Origin: Acidicapsa acidisoli
Lineage (GTDB): Bacteria > Acidobacteriota > Terriglobia > Terriglobales > Acidobacteriaceae
Direction: 5' to 3'
DNA: 64,000 nucleotides
Assembly: GCF_025685625.1 (NCBI RefSeq)
Contig: NZ_JAGSYI010000002.1
Coordinates: 868,001-932,000, forward strand
The notes under the pieces were generated by a model. The model saw only the letters and a list, made by a program, of their open reading frames with translations. It had not been told where the DNA came from and did no database searches. How positions within the stretch are numbered: the stretch's first letter is position 1; every line of letters starts with the position of its first letter. The translations under genes were made by a program, and so were the position numbers. Shown here in pieces: positions 44,412 through 53,002 of this stretch.

Positions 44412-44483
44412 ATGATCCAGCCTATGAAATCAGACAGTTGTTCGTACCACAGTATCGATCAACGTGAGGTGACTGAGGCCTAG
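44412..44483 (+). CDS. Possible small peptide of 19 or 23 residues
   Basis: A near-perfect Shine-Dalgarno AAAGGAGG (44404-44411) precedes two in-frame ATGs, at 44412 (no spacing) and 44424 (12 bases). The second is the better start and would give MKSDSCSYHSIDQREVTEA. The frame ends at TAG 44481-44483. A plausible promoter lies upstream. No family was recognised. It could be a leader peptide, or chance; the SD is the only firm support. Confidence 0.25.
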   Translation: MIQPMKSDSCSYHSIDQREVTEA

Positions 44484-44811
44484 GGCATCGCGCCCCCCGC
44501 CCCAGTAGAAGCCCTGACGCAGAGTTCCGCGCCGGGCCACTGGCAATCGCCAAAGCGCGAGTGCCTTAGTCAATACCGCCAATCCCAACAGTTCACCCGG
44601 CAACGGCCTGCGCACTCTGATGCTCAGGCCGTTGCTGTATTTGCGCTTCAAAATCCCACCCCGCCACCCCATACTCATCGACCGCGCCGGTGGCTCAATC
44701 TACTGTCCTACCCTCAAAAATATTGCCTCGGAAATGCCAGCTCACACGTTTTACTTGTACACTTGCGCGAGTATGATGGGTATCGTCAGTACAGCATTCC
44801 GGATGGTCAGA

Positions 44812-47034
44812 ATGAATTTTAGGTCGACTTCGCGCAACAGCATCCTCGCTGTCGCCGTCCTCACGATTTCTGTGGCAAGCAGCTTCGTCTCCGCACAAAA
44901 CCCACGTCCGCACCCAGAACCGCCCTACGCACACGCCGCCTGGATGAACAAGGACCTTTCCCCGGACGAGCGCGCCGATCTGGTCATGAAAGAGCTCACG
45001 CTCGACGAGAAGATCGACTTCCTCCACGGCCAGGGCATGCCAGGCTGGGGCAAGCCCAAGCCCAACTACTACCTTGGCAACGGCGGCGCAGGCTTTGTCC
45101 TCGGCATCGAGCGCCTCGGCATTCCGTTCATCCAGATGAGCGACGCAGCCTACGGCGTGCGCTCCAGCGCCATGAACGGCCGCTACTCCACGGCGCTCCC
45201 ATCCAACCTCGGCGCAGCCGCCAGCTGGGACACCGAGTCCGCCTGCGATTACGGCGCGCTCATCGGCCGCGAATTGCGCGCCCAGGGCTACAACATGACC
45301 CTCGGAGGCGGCGTCAACGTCACCCGCGAGCCGCGCAACGGGCGCACCTTCGAGTACCAGGGCGAAGACCCGATCCTCGCGGGCACCCTCGTCGGCAATC
45401 GCATCAAGTGCGAACAAGCCCAGCACGTCATCGGCGACATCAAGCACTACGCCGTCAACGACCAGGAGAGCGGCCGCAACGAGGTCGACTCCATCATCGA
45501 CAAGCGATCCATGCGCGAATCCGATCTGCTGGCCTTTGAAATCGGCATCAGCGTCGGCAATCCCCAGGCTGTCATGTGCTCCTACAACGCGATCAACGGC
45601 GACTACGCCTGCGAAAACAAGTACACGTTAACCGATGTTCTGAAAAAGGACTGGGGCTTCAAAGGATTCGTCCTCTCGGATTGGGGTGGCACGCACTCGA
45701 CCATCAAAGCCTCTGCAGCCGGTCTCGACAACGAAGAGCCGGGCGAAAACTTCTATGGCGATGCGTACAAGAAAGCCGTGGAAGATGGCAAGATTTCGCA
45801 AGCCGAGTTGGACGATCATGTGCATCGCGTCCTGCGTGCTGAGTTCGCCGCCGGCCTCGTCGACAACCCAATCCAGAAGAGCGTTGTCGATGTCATGGGC
45901 GGTCTTGAAACAGCCCAGCACATCGAAGAAAACAGCATCGTCCTGCTCAAGAACAGTAACCACATCCTGCCGCTCGACAGGAATTCGATCAAGTCCATTG
46001 CCGTTATCGGCGACCACGCGGATATGGGTATGATCTCGGGTGGTGGTTCGGCGCAGGTCGACCCTCCTGGCGGCACAAATCCGCCGTGGCTCGCGCACGT
46101 CTGGTTCCCTACTTCCCCACAGAAGGCGATTTCGGCCAAGATTCCGCCGGCCTCGATCAAGTTCAACTCCGGTGCAGACCCCGCTGCTGCGGCGGCGCTT
46201 GCCAGGACCTGCGATGTCGCCATCGTCTTCGTGGACCAATGGACCAGCGAAGGCATGGACCTGAAAAACCTCTCACTTCCTGACAATCAGGACGCGCTCA
46301 TCGCCGCCGTTGCCGCGGCGAATCCCAAGACCGTTGTCGTGCTGGAAACCGGCACGGCAGTTAAAATGCCGTGGCTCGATCAGGTAGGCGCAGTCGCGGA
46401 AGCATGGTACTCGGGCAGCAGAGGTGCGGAGGCGGTTGCGAACGTGCTCTTTGGCGACGTGAACCCAAGCGGGAAACTGCCGATGACCTTCCCGCGTAGC
46501 GAGGCTGACCTGCCGCATCCCACCGTAGTGCAACCGCCTCCGCATTCGCAGGGAGCGTCGCCGGTGATGCGCACGGAAGGCGCGAAGGCCAGTTTCAGCG
46601 TGCACTATGACGAAGGCCTCAAGGTTGGCTACAAGTGGTACGACGCCGAGAAGAAACCCGTTCTGTTCCCATTTGGGTTTGGCCTTTCTTACACGACTTT
46701 CGCTTACTCCGACTTACATGTAACTCCGGGCGCTTCAACCAATGTCACTTTCAAAGTGACCAACACGGGAAGCCGCGCCGGAATTGAGATTGCCGAGATC
46801 TATGCCGCGCTGCCTGCCAGTGCGCAGGAGCCTCCGAAGCGTCTGGTGGGCTGGAGCCGGGTAAGTCTGGCGCCGGGCGAAAGCAAGGAAGTCTCTGTAT
46901 CGATCGATCCCAAGTATCTGTCGATCTTTGACGTGGATGGAAATAAATGGAAGCTGGTTCCCGGGAGTTACAGCTTTATGGTTGGTGGGTCTTCGCAGGA
47001 TCTGCCGCTGTCGAAGGCGGTTTCTCTGAACTAA
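44812..47034 (+). CDS. Secreted glycoside hydrolase family 3 (beta-glucosidase-type)
   Basis: From ATG 44812 the protein is 740 residues with a signal peptide (MNFRSTSRNSILAVAVLTISVASSFVSA). The (beta/alpha)8 domain carries DEKIDFLHGQG and the catalytic nucleophile Asp in GFVLSDWGGTH (about residue 290). An alpha/beta sandwich follows (ENSIVLLKNSNHILPLD, VVVLETGTAVKMPWLDQVGAV) and a fibronectin-III-like end (GTNVTF-type through YLSIFDVDGNKWKL). Frames further upstream have no signal character. It removes terminal beta-linked glucose or similar residues from oligosaccharides. It lies downstream of lacI and is probably under that control. Confidence 0.9.
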   Translation: MNFRSTSRNSILAVAVLTISVASSFVSAQNPRPHPEPPYAHAAWMNKDLSPDERADLVMKELTLDEKIDFLHGQGMPGWGKPKPNYYLGNGGAGFVLGIERLGIPFIQMSDAAYGVRSSAMNGRYSTALPSNLGAAASWDTESACDYGALIGRELRAQGYNMTLGGGVNVTREPRNGRTFEYQGEDPILAGTLVGNRIKCEQAQHVIGDIKHYAVNDQESGRNEVDSIIDKRSMRESDLLAFEIGISVGNPQAVMCSYNAINGDYACENKYTLTDVLKKDWGFKGFVLSDWGGTHSTIKASAAGLDNEEPGENFYGDAYKKAVEDGKISQAELDDHVHRVLRAEFAAGLVDNPIQKSVVDVMGGLETAQHIEENSIVLLKNSNHILPLDRNSIKSIAVIGDHADMGMISGGGSAQVDPPGGTNPPWLAHVWFPTSPQKAISAKIPPASIKFNSGADPAAAAALARTCDVAIVFVDQWTSEGMDLKNLSLPDNQDALIAAVAAANPKTVVVLETGTAVKMPWLDQVGAVAEAWYSGSRGAEAVANVLFGDVNPSGKLPMTFPRSEADLPHPTVVQPPPHSQGASPVMRTEGAKASFSVHYDEGLKVGYKWYDAEKKPVLFPFGFGLSYTTFAYSDLHVTPGASTNVTFKVTNTGSRAGIEIAEIYAALPASAQEPPKRLVGWSRVSLAPGESKEVSVSIDPKYLSIFDVDGNKWKLVPGSYSFMVGGSSQDLPLSKAVSLN

Positions 47035-47044
47035 GTAATGCGAC

Positions 47045-47082
47045 AGGGCCACGTGGAACACACAATTGTTCCACGTGGAACA
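47045..47082. promoter_or_regulatory. parS-like ParB-binding sites (one perfect, one degenerate)
   Basis: TGTTCCACGTGGAACA (47067-47082) is a perfect 16-base palindrome identical to the pseudomonad-type parS sequence and fits the general TGTTNCACGTGNAACA consensus. A second copy, AGGGCCACGTGGAACA (47045-47060), matches 13 of 16 bases and is offset by 22 bases. Such sites nucleate ParB spreading for origin segregation and usually lie near oriC. No parAB genes are in the window. Confidence 0.75.
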
Positions 47083-47206
47083 TCTTCTAGGCCAAGGGTT
47101 GCGCCTGGCGTGTCAAGTGAATTTGTTGGAAGTTGTCTCTAGACTCAGAGTTAGAGTTGCGGAGAATTTACGGCCTTTGTGCTGTGGGTTTTGGAGTGCT
47201 TTCGGG

Positions 47207-47226
47207 ATATAGCGCTATCGCTATAT
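47207..47226. terminator. Perfect 8-base inverted repeat
   Basis: ATATAGCG and CGCTATAT flank CTAT. It lies between convergent genes; it could be a weak terminator or a protein-binding site. No T-run follows directly, although GGTTTTTAAAAAGCC lies about ten bases on. Confidence 0.35.
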
Positions 47227-47299
47227 AACTGAGTGGTTTTTAAAAAGCCCCAAGTCTAAAATCCAGACCCGGGCTGACGCGCCGAACATTCGAGAGCCA

Positions 47300-47359
47300 T
47301 TACTTCTGCGGCTTGTCGAAGGGCTGCTTCTCGGCAATTCTTCGGCGGTTCTCAGTCTG
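47300..47359 (-). pseudogene. Duplicated, diverged 3' tail of the membrane dipeptidase gene
   Basis: Read on the minus strand this 60-base stretch encodes QTENRRRIAEKQPFDKPQK plus stop, matching the C-terminus of the dipeptidase (QAEDRPRITDKQPFDKPQK plus stop at 47824-47883). I count 48 of 60 identical bases. It has no upstream coding sequence of its own: the preceding bases belong to the small gene at 47352, whose stop codon overlaps the start of the tail. It marks the far edge of an inserted cassette of about 524 bases. Confidence 0.75.
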
Positions 47360-47822
47360 CCGAAATTTCTCGAATTTTCAGAAAAACGAGATAACAAAAC
47401 CCTTCGTCGGTTGGGAATCTATATGAACCTAATCCATCTAGAACGTGCAAAGCTACCGATGTCATTTCCCAGCCAGTATGTTCGTCTGAATCGATGAAAC
47501 CCGTTGTCAGCAACTCATAGCCATGGTTTTCGCCGAACTTTCGAACCTCGTCCATACCGAGATTGGAACGAGGTTCGAAATTCCGATTTGCCCACGTCCA
47601 CTGCCAGCGTTCCCCCTTGGTTGTTCCGACAACCGTAACGTCAATCTGTAGAGTTGGCTTATCTGGATCGGAGAAGGTCAGAGTTACTGCATCTGCATCC
47701 CAATCCCATCGCTTGTACTTGCCGTATCTATTCCGAAAACGCTCGTTCTTTTCCATCGACTTATGGACAAGGGTATGAACCAGTTCTTCAAAGGATTCTT
47801 TTGTATCGGGCATGGAACGCAT
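47352..47822 (-). CDS. Small uncharacterised protein (possibly DUF6882-like), inserted behind a dipeptidase gene
   Basis: This protein has 156 residues from the ATG at 47822, or 153 from 47813. It has no signal peptide or membrane helix. It is rich in Trp and charged residues, with a central segment WDADAVTLTFSD...GERWQWTWANRNF and later TGFIDSDEHTGWEMTSVALHVLDGLG, a pattern I associate tentatively with the DUF6882 group. The first ATG begins two bases after the dipeptidase stop codon, so translation may be coupled. A diverged copy of the dipeptidase tail lies directly downstream. Function unknown; similar proteins are often linked to toxin-immunity or mobile gene traffic, but nothing here proves that. 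Confidence 0.65.
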   Translation of the reverse strand: MRSMPDTKESFEELVHTLVHKSMEKNERFRNRYGKYKRWDWDADAVTLTFSDPDKPTLQIDVTVVGTTKGERWQWTWANRNFEPRSNLGMDEVRKFGENHGYELLTTGFIDSDEHTGWEMTSVALHVLDGLGSYRFPTDEGFCYLVFLKIREISAD

Positions 47823-47823
47823 C

Positions 47824-49161
47824 TCACTTCTGGGGCTTGTCGAAAGGCTGCTTGTCGGTGATTCTTGGGCGATCTTCTGCCTGTAATTGCTTCGCTACCT
47901 GCTCCACTTCTTTGAAGACGCGCATGAAGTTGCCGCCGAGGATCTTGCGGCAGTCCTCCGCGCTGTAGCCGCGAGCGATCAGGGCTTCCGTGATCTTGGG
48001 CAGGTCGGCGGCAGAGTCGATCCCTTCAGGCAATTGGCCGCTAACGCCGTCGAAATCTGAACCAAGACCCACGTGATCGATGCCGGCAACTTTAGCGATG
48101 TGATCGATCTGGTCAATTAGGTCTTTCAGCGGCGGACGCGGAATGCGGTCGGCCATCTGGCGCTGGAGTTTTTCAATATCGGAGTAGGTGATCTCCTTGC
48201 CTTCGGCTTTGAACTTGTCCTTCAGCTCCTGCGTGGCCTTGTCGACTTCCGGCTTCTGGGCGATCTGGGCGTTGCGGTAGGCCTGCGAGATAAATCCGGA
48301 ATAGAAGTTGACCATGATGACGCCGCCCTTGCTGTCGGGTCCGCCGGAGTTAGCGGCGGCGCGAAGCATGTCGTCGGTCATGTTGCGTGGGGCATCGCAT
48401 AAGGCGCGAGCCGCAGAGTGCGAAGCAATCACTGGAGCGCGGGTGATGATGAGCGTTCGATAAAAGGTCTTGTCGCTGACGTGCGAGATGTCGACGATCA
48501 TGCCGAGGCGGTTCATCTCGTAGACGACGTCTTTGCCGAATTCGCTGAGACCCTCTTTGGTGTGCGGGACTGTGGTGTCCTTGTCGTCGCCGGATGAGTC
48601 AGCCCAGCCATTCGAGTTAGACCAGGTCAGGGTCATGTAACGCACGCCGAGGTCGTAGTACATGCGCAACAGCCCGAGCGAGTCCTCAATAGAATGGCCG
48701 CCTTCGATGCCCATGAGCATGGCGTACTTGTGTTCGCGATGCGCGGCTTCGATATCTGCGGCTGTTGTGGCGAACTTGATTTCGCCGGGATGTTTCGCGG
48801 CCTGAGTGCGGACAGAGTCGATCAGTTCGAGTGTACGGCGGGCGTAGTGGCCTTTGTAGAGCTCCGGCTCGACCCAGATGGACATGAACGATGCGCCGAG
48901 GTTGCCTTTGTGAATGGCATCGAGATTGATCTGGCCGCTATTGAGTGGGTCGCTGAGATCGAAGTGCTCATCGACGAAGCGCTGAGGGGTGTCTTCATGG
49001 GTGTCGATTACAAGGGCGTTGCGATGGACTTGTGCGGGATCGATTTTGGTCACGGTATGAGTTTGATTAAGACGTGTTTTATCTGGCTGTGGCTGGGTTT
49101 GTGCGAATGCAAACGACGCAAAAAGCAAGGAGGCAGCGGCGAGGATTGGAAGAGTTTTCAT
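47824..49161 (-). CDS. Secreted membrane dipeptidase (peptidase family M19)
   Basis: This 445-residue protein has a signal peptide (MKTLPILAAASLLFASFAFAQ) and a TIM-barrel renal-dipeptidase domain. Zinc-site features include the His/Asp of VIDTHEDTPQRF, Glu in MGIEGGHSIEDSLG, His in IVDISHVSDKTF and PVIASHSAARALCD, and the final IDHVGLGSDFDGVSG. It hydrolyses dipeptides, including D-residue and beta-lactam-like ones, in the periplasm. The C-terminal ITDKQPFDKPQK tail is duplicated downstream around an inserted small gene. It lies 53 bases after the PP2C phosphatase gene on the same strand. Confidence 0.92.
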   Translation of the reverse strand: MKTLPILAAASLLFASFAFAQTQPQPDKTRLNQTHTVTKIDPAQVHRNALVIDTHEDTPQRFVDEHFDLSDPLNSGQINLDAIHKGNLGASFMSIWVEPELYKGHYARRTLELIDSVRTQAAKHPGEIKFATTAADIEAAHREHKYAMLMGIEGGHSIEDSLGLLRMYYDLGVRYMTLTWSNSNGWADSSGDDKDTTVPHTKEGLSEFGKDVVYEMNRLGMIVDISHVSDKTFYRTLIITRAPVIASHSAARALCDAPRNMTDDMLRAAANSGGPDSKGGVIMVNFYSGFISQAYRNAQIAQKPEVDKATQELKDKFKAEGKEITYSDIEKLQRQMADRIPRPPLKDLIDQIDHIAKVAGIDHVGLGSDFDGVSGQLPEGIDSAADLPKITEALIARGYSAEDCRKILGGNFMRVFKEVEQVAKQLQAEDRPRITDKQPFDKPQK

Positions 49162-49214
49162 GTTAGACGGGAATGACAGAACTATTGCTCGGATTGTAGC
49201 AGGGGCATTCGCGG

Positions 49215-51233
49215 CTAGGCGGGCACGAAATAAAGACTGACTACGGTGATGTCATCCGTCTGGCCGAAGCGTTGCGCGGTCTGGGCAATGTAGCGGGCTG
49301 GCTCGTGGCTGACCTGCTGGGTGCGTTCGAAACCAAAAAGTTCGCCTTTGGGGTCGGTGGCTTCGACAACGCCGTCGGAGAGAAATGTCAGGCGGTCGCC
49401 ATGATTGAGTTGGAAGGTGGATTGCTCGTATTCGACGTTTGGAATGACGCCAAGCGGCAGGCAGGCTGCAAGCTCCAACTCGCGGCCGTCGCGGTATGGG
49501 CTGAGATGGCCGGCGTTGGCGATGGTCATCTGGCCGTTGGGGTAGATGCGAGCGCAGAGGCAGGTCGCAAATCCGGCCACTGGCCCTGAACTTGCGCCGA
49601 GCATGACCTGGTTCAAGTGCAAAAGAACTGTAGCGGGATCGTGGGAGAGTTCATTGCGGAGGGCGCCGACGAGGGTACTGGCGTTCATGGCGGCTTGCAG
49701 GCCTTTGCCGCTGACGTCGCCGACGACGATGAGCATGGAGTCGTCCTTGAGCGGCAGGACCTGGAAGAAATCTCCTCCGACGCCGTTGGCGGGAAGATAG
49801 GCGCTGTCCAGCATGAAGTTGCGATTGGAGGGCAACTGCGTGGGGATGAGCATGGCCTGAACGCTGCGCGCGGCTTCAATTTCAGCGGCGGAGCGCTGCT
49901 CTTCCTGACTGACGCGCACGAACCGGTAGAGGATAACGGCGATCAGGCTGCCCAGGAAAATGAGATAGGTCACCGTGCTGAGCGAATACTCGATCGGTCC
50001 GAGGTGGTAGATCGGGGAAGAAAAGCGGGCGGGTATCCAGCTTCGGTTTGCCGCGAAGTCGAGCAGGATGTTGATTGAGTCTGCTGTTGCGGCCAGGAAG
50101 AATGGCAGCAGCATTACGCCGGCTTCGCCGCGGCCTCGACGCCATGCGCGGAAGAGCATTACCGCGACCAGGCCGCAGAAGACAAACTGCGATGCAAGCG
50201 AGATGTATTTGAAGGCCGTATCGAGATGCAGCATTGAGGTGAGCGGCAGGAGCAGGGCGATGATCTGCCAGCCGCGCACCAGTTTTCGCGCGCTGCTGCC
50301 GGTGAATTGCAGGATGAACTCGAGCGTGGTGAAGATGAAAAGCCAACTCATCCAGACGCTGACGATTGCGAAGATATGCGACGGTATCAGGGAGAGTCCC
50401 CAGGCCGTTTCGCCGATGCCGCGCAAAGTTACCGAGAGACAGAGCAGAGCCAGCCACAGATATTCCGAGTGACTGCGCTGCGCCAGGTAAAGGGTCGCAG
50501 CCAGCCCCGCAACGCAAAAAAAGAGGAGGCTTGCGAGGATTTCTGCGATTGCATTTTTGCCCCATCGGCGGGAGTCCGCCATATCGAACGTCTCAGCGAT
50601 GCTGGCTGAATCACCCAGATGAACTTTTTCTACGAGCCCATGGCTGATATCGGCGTCCGCCCAACTGCGAATGGCGATCACTACGCTGCCGTCCGCGCTT
50701 GCCTTGCTGATTGGGAGCGTAAAGGCTCCGGACTGGTACATGGCCGCCTTACTTAGGTTCCCTATCGGCATGCCCTGCGTGCGGGCAGCTTCGACGCCGT
50801 TAACGAAAACCTGCAACTGTCCGACGGAGTGCGGGACAACGAATAGCGAAAGATCGAGAACGCCGGAATCGGGGATCGGCACGGGTAGCAAGCGGAGCCG
50901 ATACCATCCAAAGCCGGAATAGGTGTCGATTCCCTGATCAAGGAGCGAGGCCTGGAGATCGACTTTCGGCCATTTCGAGTCGTCGAAGTTGGGGTCGGCC
51001 CAGGCTGGGTCATCGCCGGTATGGAAGCGCCAGGAGCTATCCAGCTTGATAATGCCGTGAATCGCGGAGGGAACGACCAGGTGCTCGCGGTTATCGACGT
51101 CGACCGTGTTTTGCGTGGCGGCGGATGAAGGGGGTGGTTGGGCAGGTGGTTGCGCCCAGGTGTTGGGATTGGGGAAGCAGGCGAGCATGAGCACCAGAGG
51201 AAGCTTTGCCGCTATTTTCCTGAACGTCTTCAT
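49215..51233 (-). CDS. Membrane PP2C/SpoIIE-type serine phosphatase with extracytoplasmic sensor
   Basis: From ATG 51233 the protein has 672 residues. It has a signal helix (MKTFRKIAAKLPLVLMLACF), a periplasmic jelly-roll-like domain at about 50-215 (LDSSWRFHTGDDPAWADP, FGWYRLRLLPVPIP) and seven or eight membrane helices at about 235-425. A short linker (YRFVRVSQEEQRSAAEIEAARSVQAMLIPTQLP) leads to a SpoIIE phosphatase with metal-binding Asp in GGDFFQ, VVGDVSGKG, FLSDGVVEATD and TDDITVV. It probably controls an anti-anti-sigma or similar partner in response to an external signal. The longer frame to 51377 has no export signal. Confidence 0.9.
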   Translation of the reverse strand: MKTFRKIAAKLPLVLMLACFPNPNTWAQPPAQPPPSSAATQNTVDVDNREHLVVPSAIHGIIKLDSSWRFHTGDDPAWADPNFDDSKWPKVDLQASLLDQGIDTYSGFGWYRLRLLPVPIPDSGVLDLSLFVVPHSVGQLQVFVNGVEAARTQGMPIGNLSKAAMYQSGAFTLPISKASADGSVVIAIRSWADADISHGLVEKVHLGDSASIAETFDMADSRRWGKNAIAEILASLLFFCVAGLAATLYLAQRSHSEYLWLALLCLSVTLRGIGETAWGLSLIPSHIFAIVSVWMSWLFIFTTLEFILQFTGSSARKLVRGWQIIALLLPLTSMLHLDTAFKYISLASQFVFCGLVAVMLFRAWRRGRGEAGVMLLPFFLAATADSINILLDFAANRSWIPARFSSPIYHLGPIEYSLSTVTYLIFLGSLIAVILYRFVRVSQEEQRSAAEIEAARSVQAMLIPTQLPSNRNFMLDSAYLPANGVGGDFFQVLPLKDDSMLIVVGDVSGKGLQAAMNASTLVGALRNELSHDPATVLLHLNQVMLGASSGPVAGFATCLCARIYPNGQMTIANAGHLSPYRDGRELELAACLPLGVIPNVEYEQSTFQLNHGDRLTFLSDGVVEATDPKGELFGFERTQQVSHEPARYIAQTAQRFGQTDDITVVSLYFVPA

Positions 51234-51573
51234 GCGTTTTTTCAGTGTAGCCGCAACGGAGGTTACGCGGGGAAAATGGGGCAGGTTCCCCGGAAACAGA
51301 GACCCCGGGGGTAGGGGGTAGGTCGTTTTCGCCTCTATCCTGCTCATCTTAATTGACTTGCGGGAAAAATCCGGCACTCAAAAGGACGCTTTTTGTGGGT
51401 TTTTGGGGTGCTTTTTGTGATGCTTGTTTCTCCATCGGGCGCGATGGGCAAGCTGAGATCGTCTCTTTACTCTATTTTGCGCTGTTGAAGGGTAATTGCA
51501 CGCAATGGGCGGATTTGACTTCGGGACATCTGCAGATTGGGGCATCAGCCCTCCAGTCTGCTCTAATCTCTTT

Positions 51574-51981
51574 ATGGCAGATCGGACACCGTACATGGCA
51601 ATCACACGGGGAATTGCGGTAAGCGTTGAGCCCACTTACCTTGAGGCGAAGTCCTCGCCTCGGAGTTCGCAGTATTTCTGGGCTTATCGCGTGACGATCG
51701 AGAATCAGGGACGGGAAACGGTGCAATTGCTGAGCCGGCACTGGATGATCACGAATGCTCGCGGCGAATTGAATGAGGTCAAAGGGGCGGGAGTGGTTGG
51801 GGAGCAACCGGTTCTCGATCCAGGCGAAAGCTATCAATACACGAGTGGCGCGCCACTCAATACGCCGTGGGGGATGATGGGCGGAAGTTACCAGATGGAG
51901 AGCGAAAGCGGCGAGCGGTTTGATATTGAGATACCGACGTTTTCGCTGGATAGTCCGGGGCAGGGGTTGGTGGTCAATTAG
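51574..51981 (+). CDS. apaG: ApaG-domain protein
   Basis: It has 135 residues from ATG 51574 (128 from 51595; neither has a clear SD). The whole length is one ApaG immunoglobulin-like fold with the family hallmarks [62 protein letters not shown] and GSYQME. ApaG in Enterobacteria is linked to Co2+/Mg2+ resistance and Ap4A metabolism; its molecular role is unclear. It is alone on the plus strand, divergent from the phosphatase, and followed by a repeat-rich gap. Confidence 0.92.
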   Translation: MADRTPYMAITRGIAVSVEPTYLEAKSSPRSSQYFWAYRVTIENQGRETVQLLSRHWMITNARGELNEVKGAGVVGEQPVLDPGESYQYTSGAPLNTPWGMMGGSYQMESESGERFDIEIPTFSLDSPGQGLVVN

Positions 51982-51997
51982 GGGCCGGGATTGAGGC

Positions 51998-52016
51998 ATT
52001 CGCGCTTTGCGCGAAT
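51998..52016. repeat. Short perfect hairpin ATTCGCGC-TTT-GCGCGAAT
   Basis: This has 8-base arms around TTT, 17 bases after the apaG stop. It may terminate apaG; it adjoins the longer hairpin at 52020 and probably belongs to the same dispersed element. Confidence 0.5.
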
Positions 52017-52019
52017 TAG

Positions 52020-52047
52020 CCCCAGGTTTCAGAAGCGAAACCTGGGG
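52020..52047. repeat. Perfect 11-bp hairpin CCCCAGGTTTC...GAAACCTGGGG of a dispersed element
   Basis: The arms flank AGAAGC. Further on, the text GATCCTTCGCTACGCTCAGG (52075-52094) is a low-complexity sequence often seen in intergenic repeats of Acidobacteriota. It lies between convergent apaG and sdhB and may also stop transcription of both. Confidence 0.55.
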
Positions 52048-52155
52048 CACCCGGCAAGAGCAAAGGCAAAAGCAGATCCTTCGCTACGCTCAGGATGACA
52101 AGCCGGTCGGGGTGCTTGACAGAATTGCACGATCGACCCGAGCCCCTTTCATGTC

Positions 52156-52902
52156 TTAGGCGCGTACGAAATCTTTGACTTGCTGGACGATGACGTCGCG
52201 GGAGACGTCGCTGATGGCTTCGGTCAATGGGAGTTGCTTGGGGCAGGCCTGGACGCAGTTCTGCGCGAAGCCGCACTCCTGGACGCCGCCGTCGCCCGCG
52301 AGGGCGCGCAGGCGCTCTTCTTTCAGGACTTTGCCAGATGGGTGGCTATTGAAGAGCTTGACCTGGGCGATAGTGGCTGCGCCGACGAAACCGGTCACAT
52401 CGTTGAACTGGGGGCAGACTTCCATGCAGATCGTGCAAGAGATGCAGTTCGAGAGCGGGTAGGCGGCTTCCTGTGCCTGCGGGAAGATTCTGGGGCCGGA
52501 ACCGAGGTCGTAGGTGCCATCGACGGGAACCCAGGCTTGGACGGCCTTGAGGTTTTCGAAGAGGACGCTGCGGTCGACGGCGAGGTCGCGCACGACGGGG
52601 AACTTGGTCAGCGGCTGGAGGCGGATGGGCTGCTCCAGTTTGTCGATCAGAGCGGTGCAGGCCATGCGGGCTTTGCCGTTGATGACCATGGCGCAGGAGC
52701 CGCAGATCTCTTCGAGGCAGTTGGAGTCGTAGGTGATCGGCGTGGTGGGCTGACCGGATGCATTGACCGGATTGGCCGCGATCTCCATCATGGCGGAGAT
52801 TACGTTCATGCCCGGCTTCCAGGGCAGTTCGAATTTTTCCCACGCGGCCTCGACGTCGGGGCTGCTCTGGCGCTTGATTTCGATTTGGATGGTCTTTGCC
52901 AC
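52156..52902 (-). CDS. sdhB: Succinate dehydrogenase iron-sulfur subunit
   Basis: This 248-residue protein has an N-terminal ferredoxin domain with the [2Fe-2S] ligands in CLEEICGSCAMVINGKARMAC (about residues 63-83). The C-terminal helical domain carries the [4Fe-4S] and [3Fe-4S] ligands in CISCTICMEVCP and CGFAQNCVQACPKQLPL. It passes electrons from the flavin of SdhA to the membrane subunit. It is the last gene of the sdhC, ahpD-like, sdhA, sdhB series, 100 bases below sdhA, and that gap contains a dispersed repeat. Confidence 0.96.
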   Translation of the reverse strand: MAKTIQIEIKRQSSPDVEAAWEKFELPWKPGMNVISAMMEIAANPVNASGQPTTPITYDSNCLEEICGSCAMVINGKARMACTALIDKLEQPIRLQPLTKFPVVRDLAVDRSVLFENLKAVQAWVPVDGTYDLGSGPRIFPQAQEAAYPLSNCISCTICMEVCPQFNDVTGFVGAATIAQVKLFNSHPSGKVLKEERLRALAGDGGVQECGFAQNCVQACPKQLPLTEAISDVSRDVIVQQVKDFVRA

Positions 52903-52913
52903 GTTGGATTTAA

Positions 52914-52976
52914 CCTCAGGGGCTAAAGCCCCATTGCTCTTTGATCCTGATGTACGGGCTAACGCCCGTACCCTTC
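52914..52976. repeat. Dispersed hairpin repeat, copy 1 (sdhA-sdhB gap)
   Basis: It begins CCTCAGGGGCTAAAGCCC and contains two hairpins, GGGGCT-AA-AGCCCC (52919-52932) and TACGGGC-TAAC-GCCCGTA (52953-52970), ending ACCCTTC. The same order recurs in the same orientation at 54804-54867. It is REP-like and may modulate stability of the sdh mRNA. Confidence 0.75.
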
Positions 52977-53002
52977 AAAGTCCCGGCCCGTTGATCGGAC
53001 TG

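Larger units (their letters stand above)
44137..44811. other. 675-base region between lacI and GH3 genes
   Basis: Mostly without recognisable coding content. It holds a possible promoter and a tiny reading frame at 44362-44483 (listed separately) and a GC-rich stretch near 44484-44600 with no hairpin of note. The GH3 promoter should lie in the last 200 bases but no convincing boxes were fixed. Confidence 0.4.
47035..47299. other. Intergenic region with parS-like sites and a hairpin
   Basis: The region holds the parS-like pair (47045-47082) and a short perfect inverted repeat (47207-47226). No gene was seen. It separates the rightward GH3 gene from the leftward dipeptidase cluster, so it lies between convergent genes and is free of promoters, a common location for chromosomal ParB sites. 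Confidence 0.5.

Noticed and set aside
44430-44678. Minus-strand frame of 82 codons between lacI and GH3
   Set aside because: Arg/Leu/Gly-rich from GC-rich DNA, with no SD and no recognisable domain.
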